Assembly (NCBI GenBank): GCA_903813345.2
Contig: CAIIXF020000003.1
Span: 27,235,248-27,299,247, forward strand
Direction: 5' to 3'
Length of the DNA: 64,000 bases
Source of the DNA: Owenia fusiformis
Taxonomy: Eukaryota; Annelida; Polychaeta; Sabellida; Oweniidae
Shown here: piece after piece, positions 14,101 through 29,100 of the stretch
Numbering within the stretch: the stretch's first letter is position 1
How the letters are laid out: every line of letters begins with the position of its first letter
Program-made: the position numbers and the translations under genes
The notes under the pieces: generated by a model
What the model was told of the DNA's origin: nothing
The model's database searches: none
Seen by the model: only the letters and a program-made list of their open reading frames with translations

Positions 14101-17100
14101 TTTATTGAAGAGTTGATGCTTAAAAAAAGCAGTCTTTTCCATTGTGTCATCACAAAACAGTAACATTGTGAAAGGCAAAACAAGGATTATGATCTAAATA
14201 TTTAAAAATAACATCTAGATCATTTTCAGAAAGAATTGAAAATTAAATATATTAAAAATTTAGGAACACAGAAGTTGATATTATTCATTTGTACATGTAT
14301 AAAACAAATATAACACATTCAAACATGACTCTATTCACGCCTCCTATAAACTGAACAAAGTCAATATTTCATCCGGTATTTATTCGTCAATACAATACCT
14401 GGTCTGTACTAAGTATTTCATTCAGTGCAAAATGCTAAACCTGAAGCAGGACAAGTGACAATTTTGCAAAATTTTGGTGAGTTTTCATGTCATGTTCAAA
14501 TCGTAATATAGACCTCAAATCAGGTATTATATCGACTGAATGAATACCTTAAGGCTAGGCACAAAAGCTTTCAAACCCCCACTTCCTTCAATTGCTTGGA
14601 GTACAGAAAATGTTTGTGCCTAGCTCTGCAGTATTCATTTGTCGATATAATACCCGCACTTCAGTCATATTTCTTAATTACAAACACCTATATATTGCTG
14701 AACTCCTAGGAATCCAGCTTTGGGTTAAAAAGTACAAGTACTTACCATTGAGATGGTTGTCCTTTGTGGAGGTGTTTTAGAACATATTACTTCTTCCTTC
14801 ACTTCATCCTAAAATATAGAAATTATTTTATCCCAGGTTTTGGATATCGGGTTTATCCATATACATGTATTCACATATATATATATTTATGCATAACAAA
14901 GTATAACATTCTTATACTAACAAAACATTGGAAACTCACTTTTTTCATCATCAGATGGTAAATAGAAGAGATGGTTGTATATCAAAGCATGTTTTAACAA
15001 ATTTTTATCTATTTTATTTTTTTTTATTTTATTCAATTTAACTTTTAACATATGTACAAATACATGAATAATACAGTTCAATTATAAAACAAATTGATCC
15101 AAAAATAGTATGAAATGCCAAGCAAAGAATGGAGCATGATTACAATTTGAATTTTCATATACATTAGCGAAAAATATTACCAAAATGAATATGAAATATA
15201 CACATACCATGGACTTTTTCCTATTGTGTCCTTTATGATGTTGATCTTTGTCTCGAACAGTTGTTGTAATAGCCTTTTGTAAGCTCACTCCCCCGTAACT
15301 CTGGGTCTTCATTATGGTGTCATGGGCCTGACCCATCTCCCTGAATATGAATAATAAAAATATGTACTAATATAATATGATAAATGATGTCACAATAGCT
15401 AGAACAATTGATTTACTGGTCTATATTGGAGTATGTATGACACTAAAATTCATAAATGCAAATATTTGTTTTTCCTGTCTGTTTATCATATTAGAATCGT
15501 AACAAAGACCTCGATTTCATGATTTATGTATGACCTCAAATTTTATTCTGGCCACTGACAAAGACCTCAATCGCAACGCCATTTCGGTCTTTTAACAATG
15601 AACAGAATAAATTTTTCGGTCATATATCACGCCATAAATCATAAAATCTCAGTCTTTATTCCTCAAATATATAATAGAGGGTTCAAGTCCACTAGTTCAG
15701 GAAATTAACATGTAAAGTGGTCCATAAAATATTATGACAAATAAATTAGAAATCTTATGGTGAAGCCCACAATGGTTGGGGAAATGTATTTAGCTAATTT
15801 ATAAGCACTATATGGAGCTGCTCCACAGTCTAAAAGCCTAGTGAGAGCCCCGAGTATGGTGTTACACTGTGATGAAATAAGAACCCATTATTACTAAAAA
15901 ATTGAATGATGTATTGCAAAAATCATCAAAAACCATCCCTTTTCATTCTTTGAAGATAGTACAATATTGAGACTATGCTACAATAAGACTGTTGCAGTAT
16001 ACACTTATTATATGCATGGCTGAATTCACAGAATATGAACAATTGCAAAGATATATTACTGTAGATTGGGTTAATTTGGCACCCTCTTTAATTTAGCGAA
16101 TTTGGTGAAATAGAAAGAAACACAAATTAAAGTCTTCACTAAAATCTAGAAAGGATCCTTGGGAATTTTCCAGGGAACTTCATCCAATGTATTTTAGTCC
16201 CCGATCTGATTTCCAAAAGGGCTCTAGAAAAGGGGTTTTGTTGTCCGGTAGTTTCCCACATAAAATGATTGTACCGTTTGAAAGAACAGACTTCCCTCTT
16301 AAAGAAAACACCTCTTCTATTGATGTAAACAGGGGCAAAAGGCACCAAAACGGGGTTAGACAAGGTGGCATTCTGAAGTCTCACTTTCTTGTCATCACGA
16401 TTCCAGGTAAACCATTAGACGGATTTACTTCAAATTTTCACACATGTTACATGGTAAGAAGTTCTAGAGCTGATTAACTTTGCGGCGGCCATCTTGCATT
16501 CTGGCGGCCATCTTGGAATTTTTTTCAGATAAATATTGTCATCGCGATTCCACAAAAACCACATAACAGATGTACTTCAAATGTTCACACATGTAACATG
16601 GTAAAAAATTCTAGACCTCATTATTTTTTCAGTGGCCATCTTGCATTCTGGCAGCCATCTTGGAAGTTTAAAGATAAATCTTGTCATCACGATTTCAGGA
16701 AAACCAAACGGATTTACTTCAAATTTTCACACATATTACATGGTAAGAAGTTTTAGAGCTAATTAACCTTTCGGTGGCCATCTTGCATTCTGGCGGCCAT
16801 CTTGGAAGTTTTTTTGGATAAATCTTGTCATTGTGATTCCAGGAAAACCACTTTACTGATATTCTTGAAACTTTTACACATGTTACAAGGAAGGTTACAT
16901 GCTACCTTTTATATTGATATAAACAGGGGCAAAAGGCAGTAAAGTGGGGTTACACAAGGTGGTATTCTAAGGAGAATGTTATCTATTTTTCTGTATTTTA
17001 AACCACATAATTTGACATGCTTTATATTGATAGAAACATGGGCAAGAGGCGCTACAATGGGGTTACACATGGTGATATTCTAAAATACATATTTTTACTC

Positions 17101-20100
17101 TGCTTCTGTACTTTATACCACTTAAATGCATTTTGTGTATGACATCGATTGATTTTAGAATAAATAACTACATTTCATCAAAAAGAAAAAGATTATTGAA
17201 AACGTCAAACATTTCTTTGAAATCCATTATTGCACAGCGATTTTTGAGAGCGAAATGTATGCTAAATTGGCCTTGATCTGAGTATATAACGGAATTAAAG
17301 CTCTTTTAAACGAAAATGTAAATGTGTGGAAAACCTTTCACTGTGCATCATGTCAACGAAATGTCGTTCATGCAGTTGAATTATCTTCTGGACAGGTGAT
17401 CACACAGAAGGAGAGACCTGCGTATCATATCCTTACTAAATATAAACAAAAATGACAAATGAGAAAGGAAAAAAGTGTAAAGCAACCTAGTGGGAAAAGC
17501 AAACTGTAAAGTGTAAAACTGGCAAACAAAAATCAAACCTGAATATCCCAAGACAATAATCTAATATGGGAATAAACAGCATCCACACCGTTCAATGACC
17601 AATTCCTCATCAACGACCACAACTCCGAGGGACATTCCATTCATACTGAAGTCATTAAAATACATGTTGAAGAAAAATTGAAAATAATGATATCCAATAC
17701 TCATAAGATCAAAAATAGTTGTAGATACTATAGTACTCATAAAAGCTGCATATAATGTTTCTTCATCGGGAAAGCAAGCTGTCTCTTAGTCAGATATTAA
17801 CTAACGAGCTGGTTCAGAGCAGCAGCATGTCAAACTATGTGAAATGGGCTCTGTATCCACAATGTTGCGAGTTCGAGACACATGTGCTCTTTGCGTTTAA
17901 TAATCAACAAAAATCACTTAAACCTGCACTAAAACTGTGTGTCAGATCGATTTAAGTATAGGGTTTGGAAACTAAGTGTACCAACAAAAAGAACTTAAAA
18001 AACACTGCTACAATATCAACATAAGCTTTCAATAGTAGTGACGATGCAGAAACATGCAAAATGTCACCACACCTTGTTAAGTATACTGTACACATTTACT
18101 AGTGAACAGTGTCAAGATAACGTTCGAAGCTATTACAATATGTCACCCAATCACTAGTGGTGGTGACATAAAAATAATGTATAGAAAAATCTACTGAACC
18201 AAAATAAACTTTGTGATAGAAGAACTGATTGTTTAATCTAATTTTTCAACTAAATATATTTCTAATAAGCAATATTTTATCGAAAAGAAAAAATAATTTC
18301 ATGTTATATAAAATCAAATAAATTAATTATATTTTTTTCGTTGTGTTAGTTACACCAGTAATAATAAACCTGTTTATAAAGTGGTGTTAACTAGACTATA
18401 GAATTTAACAGTCATAAAACCTAAAAAAATGTACCAGGAAGGGACCATTGTGAATGTAATGTATAAAGTGTGAAAATTTGAAGCAAATCTGTAAAGTGGT
18501 TTTTCTGGAATCGTGATGACAAGATTTATCTACAAACTTCCAAGATGGCCGCCAGAGTGCAAGATGGCTATCGGAAAGTTAATCAGCTCTATAACTTCTT
18601 ACCATACGGGGATTTTCATGGAATCGTGATGACAAGATTTATCTAAAAACTTCCAAGATGGCTGACGGAATGCAACATGGCCACCGAAAAGTTAGTCAGC
18701 TCTAGAACTTCATACCATGTAACATGTGTGAAAATTCGAAGTATAACTGTGAAGTGGTTTTTCTGGAATCGTGATTACAAAATTTATCTATAAACCTTCC
18801 AAAATGGCTGCCAGAATGCAAGATGGCCACTGAAAAGTTAATCAGCTCTAGAACTTCATACCATGTAACATGTGTGAACATTTGAAGTTAATCTGTTAGG
18901 TTGTTTTCCTGGAATCACGATGACAAGATCTATCCCAAAATATCCAAGATGGCCACCAGAATGCAAGATGGCTGCCGAAAAGTTATTCACCTCTATATTT
19001 TCTTACCATGTAACATGTGTGGAAATTTGAAGTAAATCCGTTTGGATTTCCTGAAATCGTGATGACAAGATTTATCTTAAAACTTTCAAGATGGCTGCCA
19101 GAATGCAAGATGGCCACCGAAAAAATAATGAGGTCTAGGACTTTTTACCATGTAACATGTGTGAACATTTAAAGTACATCTGTTATGTGGTTTTTGTGGA
19201 ATCGCGATGACAATATTTATCTGAAAAAAATTCCAAGATGGCCGCCAGAATGCAAGATGGCCACCGCAAAGTTAATCAGCTCTAGAACTTCTTACCATGT
19301 AACATGTGTGAAAATTTGAAGTAAATCCGTCTGATGGTTTACCTGGAATCGTGATGACAAGAAAGTGAGACTTCAGAATGCCACCTTGTCTAACCCCGTT
19401 TTGGTGCCTTTTGCCCCTGTTTACATCAATAGAAGAGGTGTTTTCTTTAAGAGGGAAGTCTGTTCTTTCAAACGGTACAATCATTTTATGTGGGAAACTA
19501 CCGGACAACAAAACTTTTTTTCAGAGGGTCCAGATCAGGGACTATTTTAAGTCATTTTCGGTATTGTTTTTATCTGAAAAGATAAACTGAATGAACATTA
19601 ATATGATTGAGCATTACTAGCTATATAGTAGTTGAATTACTCAGATGCGAGTAGGTAGTTACCAGTTTCGCCAACAGGTGGCTGATTCGGGGGAAATAAC
19701 ATGGCAGGGTATTACAAAATTCCCTTAAACCTGAATATTCATCAGTTTTAGTGGTTCACTTTTTATATTACCCTTATGTATGTGATAGTTATACAAATTA
19801 AAATATGTCCAGTAAAAGAAAATATTATCTGCCCAACAAAAGAAAAGATATTTCACATTTTGTGGATTTACAACATGGGGTCTATGGGGAATCTCCCCGA
19901 CCTAGAAGTCACATTTTCAAAGAAAATTAAATTTTCAAAGTTGATAAACTCTTTTCAAAACCACATTTCTAGATGTAATTTTACATGTAGATTCCAAATA
20001 TGACATCAGTTTGACTGAATTTTTAATGACGTAATCAAGATTATTTCTACTCGTATCTAGGATATTGAATGAACAGATGTAACAATTTGTATTTCGTTTC

Positions 20101-23100
20101 AGTGTATATGGAAGTTATGGCATCGGAGCAATATCCAATCCTTAGTGTCTGCCAAATTAAATACCCGCACATATGCAAAAATGGCAACAACGACAAATTA
20201 AGTAGCGCCATGTTAACTCAATCTACAGTATGACATATGATTAACATCAAAAAAGTGCTTTTACTAAATCTAAAAAAATGTGAAAAACATCACAAAAAGC
20301 TAAAATCTACAAACATAAAATGCCGAAATTTAATTAAAAATTTCTTTTTTCAATTTTATTTATTAGCGATAAATATGACACACCACTCAGTTTGATATGA
20401 CACATTTGGCATGACACAATAATCTACTGTACATAACATGACACAACAATGTACAATTTTGAGACACAACACCATATTATAAGACAACGCTAGTGTGCAT
20501 ACTAAAATGTTACTCAGGCCATGTCTATTCAATGCAATTTAATTTCTATTTCTATGTTTGTTATTCTTTATTAGAATGAAATATTTAATGTTCTTGTACT
20601 TCTCTACAATAAAGAGCATTAACTTATTTCTATATACAAGGTGTCCACTATATAAACACTCTTGGCATATCTGGATATATGACCTTAGGCGGGGATGCTT
20701 TTACAGTGGACACCATGTACTTGACTCCCTGGTAATTTCACAATTGTTTTTCTATTTTGCATTTCAAAACATGACCATAATAACTCCCTATGGACACATG
20801 ATGATTAAGACCTACATCCGTGTTTGTGCAGTACCACCATAGCTGTGTGTCTTCTGAATGGCTCCTTCTCCCTTCCTTTATAGTCAAAAAGGGCAAAATG
20901 AAGAAAAAATTAATATGACTTTCCTTGTTATCGAGTTTGTTGATGTTGGTACTTGCTGGGATGATAACCCTATAAAGGTTAGTATGTTAATCCCAGATAC
21001 TATATACATGTGTCAAGTGAAACACAATCGTAAGTCGAAACACTTTTCAAAGTCCCTTGACTTAATGTTAGTTTATCTCTCCGGTTTTCTCCCTATGGAA
21101 AATAACCATTAGCTGGCTGTAATCCCAATTATAAGCAAGATCAATCTACATGTATTTGAGAAGTACATGTACCTCTACCTTCTCAACTCATGAAATAATA
21201 ATTAAAGTTATGTGTTATATTCACTTTGTCTATGTTTCTGTAAGTACTGTAATATATTATATGGTTAGTACATAAATGAATATCGAAGAATTAGAGGCTT
21301 GTTTAACAAGCCTCAAACTCTGCAAAATTTCAGAACTTACTTGAGCATTTGGCTCTCATCCACTGACGTAGTACCAAACACCCTGGTGTGGCCTCCTGGC
21401 TTATCTGATGGTCCAAATGTATGGAACAAATGGTTCTTTATTAGGAATTTTACTATCAGCTCATAAGCAAACAATCTTCCTTCTCTCCATTCCCAAGTGT
21501 CTGATACAGATTTATCTGAAATGTCAAAGGCCATTAGTATAATGCAGATTTTAAAAAAAGTTTTTTTGGAAATGAAAAAAATCCTTAAATACACATTATT
21601 ATAGTACTCTGGTATTTCTAAGAAATGTTCAGATTTTTACTTATTAATATGGGTGAAGCATAATAGGAAATTCTTTCTATCAGGCACTAATGAGCTGCTA
21701 AATTAGTCTCCTGTTCAAATTTTAGGCTGAGAGTTTACAATCAAGTTTTTATCTCTTTTTGGTTTGTTTAATGTGTTAGTGAATTGAAAGTTCACATACC
21801 TTCAGATTCTATGGCGCTTATTTTTGTAATCGTTAATCTTCGAGAAAGTGTTGACCCTGCTCTTTTGGTGCTACCACGTGTCCTCTTACTAAAACTGTCA
21901 GATCTAATTGCAGCCTGGTCTCCGAGTCCTTCAGACGATAATCTCCGTGGCGTTGTTGTTGTGATTGGTTTATTTAACAGAGATTTATTGGGTTTCCATT
22001 CAGAGGAAAGTTCCTTCAGGACTAGATTGAGGAGTTCTGGGTTATTGCAATCCTTCGCAACTAGAAATAATTTCATGGTAATCATGACTAAAAATAATAT
22101 TAATCGAAATAAATAGAATTAACAATGTATTTAGTCAATAAACATGAAAAAATTATTAATAAATTATCTCATTTTTTATAATAAAAATGTAAAGAAACCA
22201 ATATCTGTATACAGCTAAAAAAAATCTGATGATTCTATCTAAGAGAAATATCTCCATATTCATGGCAAGGATTCCTTTGCTTGCGCTTTCTAACTATGAT
22301 TAACTCACCTATAAACTTGAATATAGTGCTAGTGGCTTGTCGCACTGTAGATGCTGGGTGCATTAGGTAAAGGTTAAAGGTCGAGAAATATCTCTCCCAG
22401 TTTTCTTTGTTCATGAGCTGCTCTGGGGGAATGTGCTGAAAATAACACATATAAAACCTCCAATAAAATAGGCGCATGTGTTGTTATATCATAACAAATT
22501 CAAAACAAATACATGTAATTTTTTTAACCGTTTATTTTTTGGAAAGGAACATGGATGTATATATTTAAAACCTTGATTCCAACACCATAATAGTGTCACT
22601 AAATAACAAATAAAACACTGTCATGATTGCAGTGTTCGTTAAATCAGCCTTGATCTAATTATCGTTATACATGTACACATACATTTATTTCTAACTTTGA
22701 TGTGCCTTGATTACCAAACATTTGTGAGGGATATTGAGAAGCTGTCAATGGATTTGTCTTTCTGTCTGTCAATTTAACTTTTCAGGCAATAACTCAAATA
22801 CAGTTTTACAGATTGGGCTCAAGCTTATAGGAATGTAGCAATAATTGACACATACCTTCACAAGAAAGACACACACTCCCAGAAGTCCCTCTGCAGTATA
22901 AGCATCTAGGAACTCATAATCAGATCTAAGTGTTGCCAGATGGGGGAGTACCTTCACTTTTTTGGCCTGCTCTCCTCCCTCACATGCCTCTGTACCTCTA
23001 CATAGCTGCCTGATTACATCGTTGAATGATGATAGCTGCTCCTGAAGACAAGGGGGAGGTTAGTATGATGCATAGTAATTGATACAATAATAAATCTTGG

Positions 23101-26100
23101 GGAATATTTTTCCAAGTATGAATCATAGAGTAAATGGATCAAGAATATTGCTTGAAAAGTTAGGGATGAATACATAATGTACATGTACTGATTAATGAAT
23201 TGTCAGAACTGACACTCTTTCCATCTAAGATTTTTCAGAATATTTAGAATATTGAGAATTAAAATGAAATCAATTGAGTGTATTGTCAGAACTGAAACTC
23301 TTTCCATCTAAGATCATTTCAAAATATCTAGAATATTGAGAATTAAAATGAAATCAATTGAGTGTAACTGATGAGTCTGCCAATGCTACCTTTGGTCCAC
23401 ATCTTGCCAGATATGATGAAAATGCCTTTATGGCATGCTCCCTGATGCTCAGCTGTGGGTGTGCCAATAAGGGGTAAATAACAACTTGAATTTGATTGGT
23501 TAAAAATTTTGGCAAGTGTGCTAGCTCCAATTTGCCAAACTTGACTAGATATTCACTCGTTTCTCCCTGATGTAACATTCCAACTGTCTGGAACTTGCGT
23601 ACAACTGTGTTGATGCCTAGAAGAAATAGAAGACCACATTACACGAGACAGTAATCAAAGACCTCATGACAACTTCAGATATAATGGAATAGACAGCACG
23701 GTATGCAGGGGTTGAGCTAAGGTTCTGAGAGCAGCCAGTCAAAATGACATTACGGACCAGTTGCCATGTTATTTTCTGATTCTAACTGGTCCATAACAAA
23801 ATTGACCTATGACCTGGCAAATGACCAGTGGACCAGCCTTTAGCTCAAGCCCTGACCGTTCAGTGCCATTTTAGCTATGGTACTGTACTGTACCATAAAT
23901 ATGGCAGCATTTAGTACCGTAGAATAAAAACATGACAAAATGTCACCACCTAAAACAATTTGGTCAATTTAAAGCAAGATCTAAAGTCAGATTTGAACTT
24001 CTGAGAACATGTAGATGATTTTGAAAAAAAATTAGTCAATTTGAAGCAAGTTGAAAAAAGACCTTTTTGACCTTGAGAAGGTCATTGAAGGTCAAAGGTC
24101 AAATCTAAAGTCAGATTTGAACTTCTGAGAACTTGTAAAGTCAAATTTGAACTTCTGAAAAGATGTAGATGATTTTGTAAAAAAAATTTGGTCAATTTGA
24201 AGCAAGTTGAAAACAGACCTTTTTGACCTTTTTTGACCTTGAGAAGGTCATTAAAGGTCAAATCTAAAGTCAGATTTGAATTTCTGAGAACATGTAGATG
24301 ATTTTAAAAAATAAACTAGTCAATTTGAAGCAAGTTGTAAAAAGACCTTTTTGACCTTTTTTGACCTTGAGAAGGTAATTGAAGGTCAAATGTCAAATCT
24401 AAAGTCAAATCTAAAGTCATATTTGAATTTCTGAGAACATGTAGATGATTTTGAAAAAAAAAATTAGTCAATTTGAAGCAAGATGAAAAAATACCTTTTT
24501 GACCTTTTTTGACATTGAGAAGGTAATTGAAGGTCAAATGTCAAATCTAAAGTCAGATTTGAATTTCTGAGAACATGTAGATGATTTTGAAAAAAAAATT
24601 TAGTCAATTTGAAGCAAGTTGAAAAAAAGACCTTTTTGACCTTTTTTGACTTTGAGAAGGTCATTGAAGGTCAAATGTCAAATCTTAAGTCAAACCTAAA
24701 GTCAGATTTGAATTTCTGAGAACACGTAGATGATTTTGAAAAATTTTTTTAGTCAATTTGAAGCAAGTTGAAAACAGACCTTTTTGACCTTTTTTGACCT
24801 TGAGAAGGTCATTGAAGGTCAAATCTTAAGTCAAATCTTAAGTCAGATTTGAATTTCTGAGAACCCGTAGATGATTTAAAAAAAAAATTTAGTCAATTTG
24901 AAGCAAGTTGAAAACAGACCTTTTTGACCTTTTTTGACCTTGAGAAGGTCATTGAAGGTCAAATGTCAAATCTAAAGTCAGATTTGAAGGTCAAATGTCA
25001 AATCTAAAGTCAAATCTAAAGTCAGATTTGAATTTCTGAGAACATGTAGATGATTTTGAAAAAAAATTTAGTCAATGTGAAGCAAGTTGAAAAAATACCT
25101 TTTTGACCTTGAGAAGGTCATTGAAGGTCAAATGTCAAATCTAAAGTCAGATTTGAACTTCTGAGAACATGTAGATGGTTTAGAAAAAAATTGAAGTCAA
25201 TCTAAACAGTATTTGTTAAGTTATAGGAAGTTGTAAGAAATTGTTACAGACGCCGGACGCCAACCTCCAACCACCAACCGCCGTCGCAAAAAAACGGAGA
25301 CCATAACAATATGTCACCACTTTTGGTGGTGACATAAAAAAACGGAGACCATAACAATATGTCACCACTTTTGGTGGTGACATAATAAAAAAAAACGGAG
25401 ACCATAACAATATGTCACCACTTTTGGTGGTGACATAATAAAAAAAAACGGAGACCATAACAATATGTCACCACTTTTGGTGGTGACATAATAACAGTAC
25501 TCACACTACCCTACCTAGGTAGTGCATGCGCGAATTTTTTGGCTTTCAATCAGGTCGCTTCTGAGTATATCGACTGCTTAGTGAAAAGGTTAATACGTTT
25601 GGTGCTTTGAGTGAGTCAATATTGCTATTCGCTGAACTTCAGTGGTGCAATAGTGAAGTCCATGTTCCAAGTTATATGATAGTTGAAGAAAGAATGTAAA
25701 TAATATCGTTTTAAATTTTAAAATATTTGATATGTCATAGTACACGGTACGCAGCTGCAAAAGTTGATCAATACAGGGTACAAGGAATGTAAATTGTTCA
25801 ATAGTACAGGGAGCGAGAAAGTAAGCTGATTATACAGACAAACTACAGTGAAAATAATGCTAAAAAGGCCGCCTGTTGATGCTTTGAGGTGTCATCAATT
25901 GTTATTTAATCCAAATAAAGTAAACATTATTTAGTAGATTTAGACACGGGCTTTCAGGTCGTATATGCATTTTAGTCATTAAATTAACAAGAACGCTAGA
26001 TTATACGTGTTACTAGGGTATCAGATTGAAATAAAATAACGAAATTAAATATGAACACGTAAGTGATAAATGACTATCGGCTATCAGGATTAATGACTAT

Positions 26101-29100
26101 CCGCTATTCAGAATAATTAAAATTGCGTGAACTACATGTAAAGAATCTTTCTATATAACCCCTTGATTGGTCTAATTCACTACCGTTCTAAAAACCGATC
26201 ATTTAAAATAGTTTGTTCAAAATACCATCATGCCACGACATTTTGTTCTTCACGATTTGCTGTAGAGGTGATATGACGTCGTATTTCTCTATTTTTGTAA
26301 AAAAACTAATACCAGATCGATGTAGTCTTATATGACGTGTTGAATGTCAGATGTTTTGGATGGTATCTGCTCCAGTGATTTTGCATTTAATCATGAAACG
26401 CTCATCACAAGACACCTCGAAACAAACATTATCCTCCTTGTGACAAGAGGAAAAATGTTTCACAATATGTTATGCCTTACGGCAAAGTAAAGATACATTT
26501 CTGGGACGACTTTTTTGCATCTTAAGATTATAGAAAAACAATTAATTCACAAAAGTACGGTTGAATAACATACTGGAAAACGTATCCACATATAACACGA
26601 TGACACGCAGTTTAAATAACAATTTACTGGGGTTTTGTTACATATCAATGTAACATTTTCGAAGGGAAACTTACATGCTCCCTGTACGTTGACAGATTTA
26701 CTGAAATGTATCGTGTATTGCATTGAGTTTTGCTTCACTGCGCCCACTATTATCTATCTTTGCCTATAGTGGTTTTTTGCCAACAATATTCTACAAACTG
26801 CTCGATGAATCAATTCTATGTCTGGTAGAACACTAGAAATAAATGTAAAAGGTATTTTACGTTCAGAAATATGGAATTAAACCCACGTCCTCCATTTGCA
26901 ACTTAGCTGTACCCTGTTTCCCTTTTAAACGTGGTCACGTGGTAGGGTAGTGTGAGTACTGTACAGTATCATGAACACTGCATGGCACCATACACCATAC
27001 TCAAACGGTATTGCTCTCTTCCATTCATGCATCAAGTGATTACAGATGCTAATGCACTCATGGTGACTTATAACTCCTTTAACATATATTGACCCATTCT
27101 ACACTCCTCACTATTAATTTTCAACAGTCTCACCATTTTATTTGCTTTGAAGCTGAGTGCTCTGCCATTTTTGGACAATTACCCCATTAGTTGAGTCTAG
27201 CCAAAAAATCAAATTGGCAAGATATATCTAAACAGATTTAGTCTACTTTTATATTGATGGACTTTTTACGTTTTTTATAATTAATTCATAATTTTAAATA
27301 CATTGGGAGGTACCATTATAAAAACCATAACTTACCCATAACAGCACCTTCCTTTGATTGCCAATTACTTGCATCATTTTGACATATCTAAAATAAAATA
27401 AAACCAAATTCTTTTTACATTACAAGTGTAAACTTTCCTATTATGAAATAAATGTTTAAAAAAAGTTCATTGATAAAAATAAATTAATAAGCTTGAAAAA
27501 ACTGGCTTTGACAATAAGACTTTGGCATTGGTGTGCTCCTCTGAGTTCAAATATAATAACCAGATGCAAACATTACATACCTTCACAAGATCAGTGAAGA
27601 ACTCCTCCAGCTGTAACAGACTGAAATATTCCACGATTGGACCAAGTCTTGATATTGTTGCGTTTCTGATTGCGGACCATATATCCGTGACACCTATCAG
27701 AATCAGTCCCTTGATAAGTGTAAAATCCTGTACCTTTAAAAAAAGCAAACAACTGATTTATTTTGAAAAAATACATTCAGTACAAAATAAATGTTTTACA
27801 CATAATGTACAGTGAAATTATAGACATTTGATTTGAAAGAGAATTAAATTCTACATCTTAGCAGGACTTAAGCTCAGGACCAGAAGTCATGAAGATCCAC
27901 TTTCACCAAACATTGGGTTCAAGTTCCTCTCTGAACTTTGGAGTCTTAATTTCCCATGTCTTCTGGGTATATACTTTGAATATAGTGTTTACTAAAAAGA
28001 AATTGTCAATACCTTCATTTTGGTCAATTTTGATTGGTTGATGGGTCGTGAAGAATTTTCATAGTATATTCTTAACCATATAAAAATTATAAATGAACTG
28101 AAATAAAGTTAGTCAGATTACCCAGTCGACCTCTTTAATCAGTCAACAATTTTTGAATATAAACTGTAATATAATTTTTAATTTCTGTCACCAATATTGC
28201 TTGGAAACTTTACCTGCAGGCGTTCTCCATTAATTTTGATCCATTCCATTATATGTACCATGCATTGGTTGCGAACCACGGGTTTCTGGGCTGCTTGGAG
28301 GATGGTATATCTGAGGCCTTCTAGTATGGGTGAGCACATGGTCTGACATAGGTACCTAAAACAAGAGACAATTAAAATATATATCTGACTATAGAGTCTA
28401 AGATGGTATATCTGAGGCCTTCTAGTATAGGTGAGCACATGGTTTGACATAGGTACCTAAAACAAGAGACAATTAAAATATATATCTGACTATAGAGTCT
28501 AAGATAAAAGACATTTAATATACAAATCTGACTATAGAGTCTAAGATGGTATATCTGAGGCCTTCTAGTATAGGAGAGCACATGGTTTGACATAGGTACC
28601 TATAAAGCATGACATTAAATATATATACATGACTATAAAGCCTAAGATTGTATATCGGAGGCCTTCTAGTACAAGACAGAACTTGGTCAGATGGGCTATA
28701 CAGGTAGCTGGCTGCAAATTATATCATATATTTAATTCAATCACAGGCTAATAATTTAAATAATAATAAATATAATTGAGGCTCATATAAAAGAAAAAAG
28801 AAAAGGAAAACTTAGAAATAGAGAATGAGTATATTTTCTAACCTTCAACATTGTAGGCCCCAACCAGTTTTAATGGGACCAGACTGAGTGTAAATCAAAA
28901 CCAAATTATAAATACAAAAATCAAACAGCAAGGATCAGTGTATTTTCTAACCTTGAATGTTTCTAACCTCAATAAGTCGAGATGATGTGTAAATATACCT
29001 TAATACATAGGTTTCCTGGTTATATTGAATGAAATGTGATAGTAAATAAACATTGTGGGTGAAAATGTTTGAGTATTTGCATATGTTGGTTGGCTAGAAT

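Larger units (their letters stand above)
16059..20228. mobile_element. 4.2-kb foldback composite element flanked by TA
   Basis: Left terminus CTGTAGATTGGGTTAATTTGG and right terminus ending TTAACTCAATCTACAG are inverted copies, each flanked by TA, and match the MITE at 29535-30038. Inside, 16187-16500 and 19260-19520 are near-identical in inverted orientation. Both are followed inward by tandem units of about 120 bp built on 'GGCGGCCATCTTG', 'TTGTCATCACGATTCCAG' and 'CACATGTTACATGGTAAGAA' (about 16380-16870, and inverted at 18460-19360). A related motif 'AACAGGGGCAAAAGG' recurs near 16330, 16925 and 17035. The centre also holds a GTCACCAC MITE (18053-18170), and 19643-20058 is another MITE. 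No transposase frame is seen; paired open frames at the arms are repeat translations. Confidence 0.7.

Noticed and set aside
16139-16477. Open frames on both strands near 16.2 kb, mirrored by identical ones near 19.4 kb
   Set aside because: They are translations of the inverted arms of the foldback element, overlap in several frames and have no codon bias or splice context.
24316-25458. Repetitive minus-strand frames in the GTCACCAC array
   Set aside because: Translation of tandem repeats, not genes.
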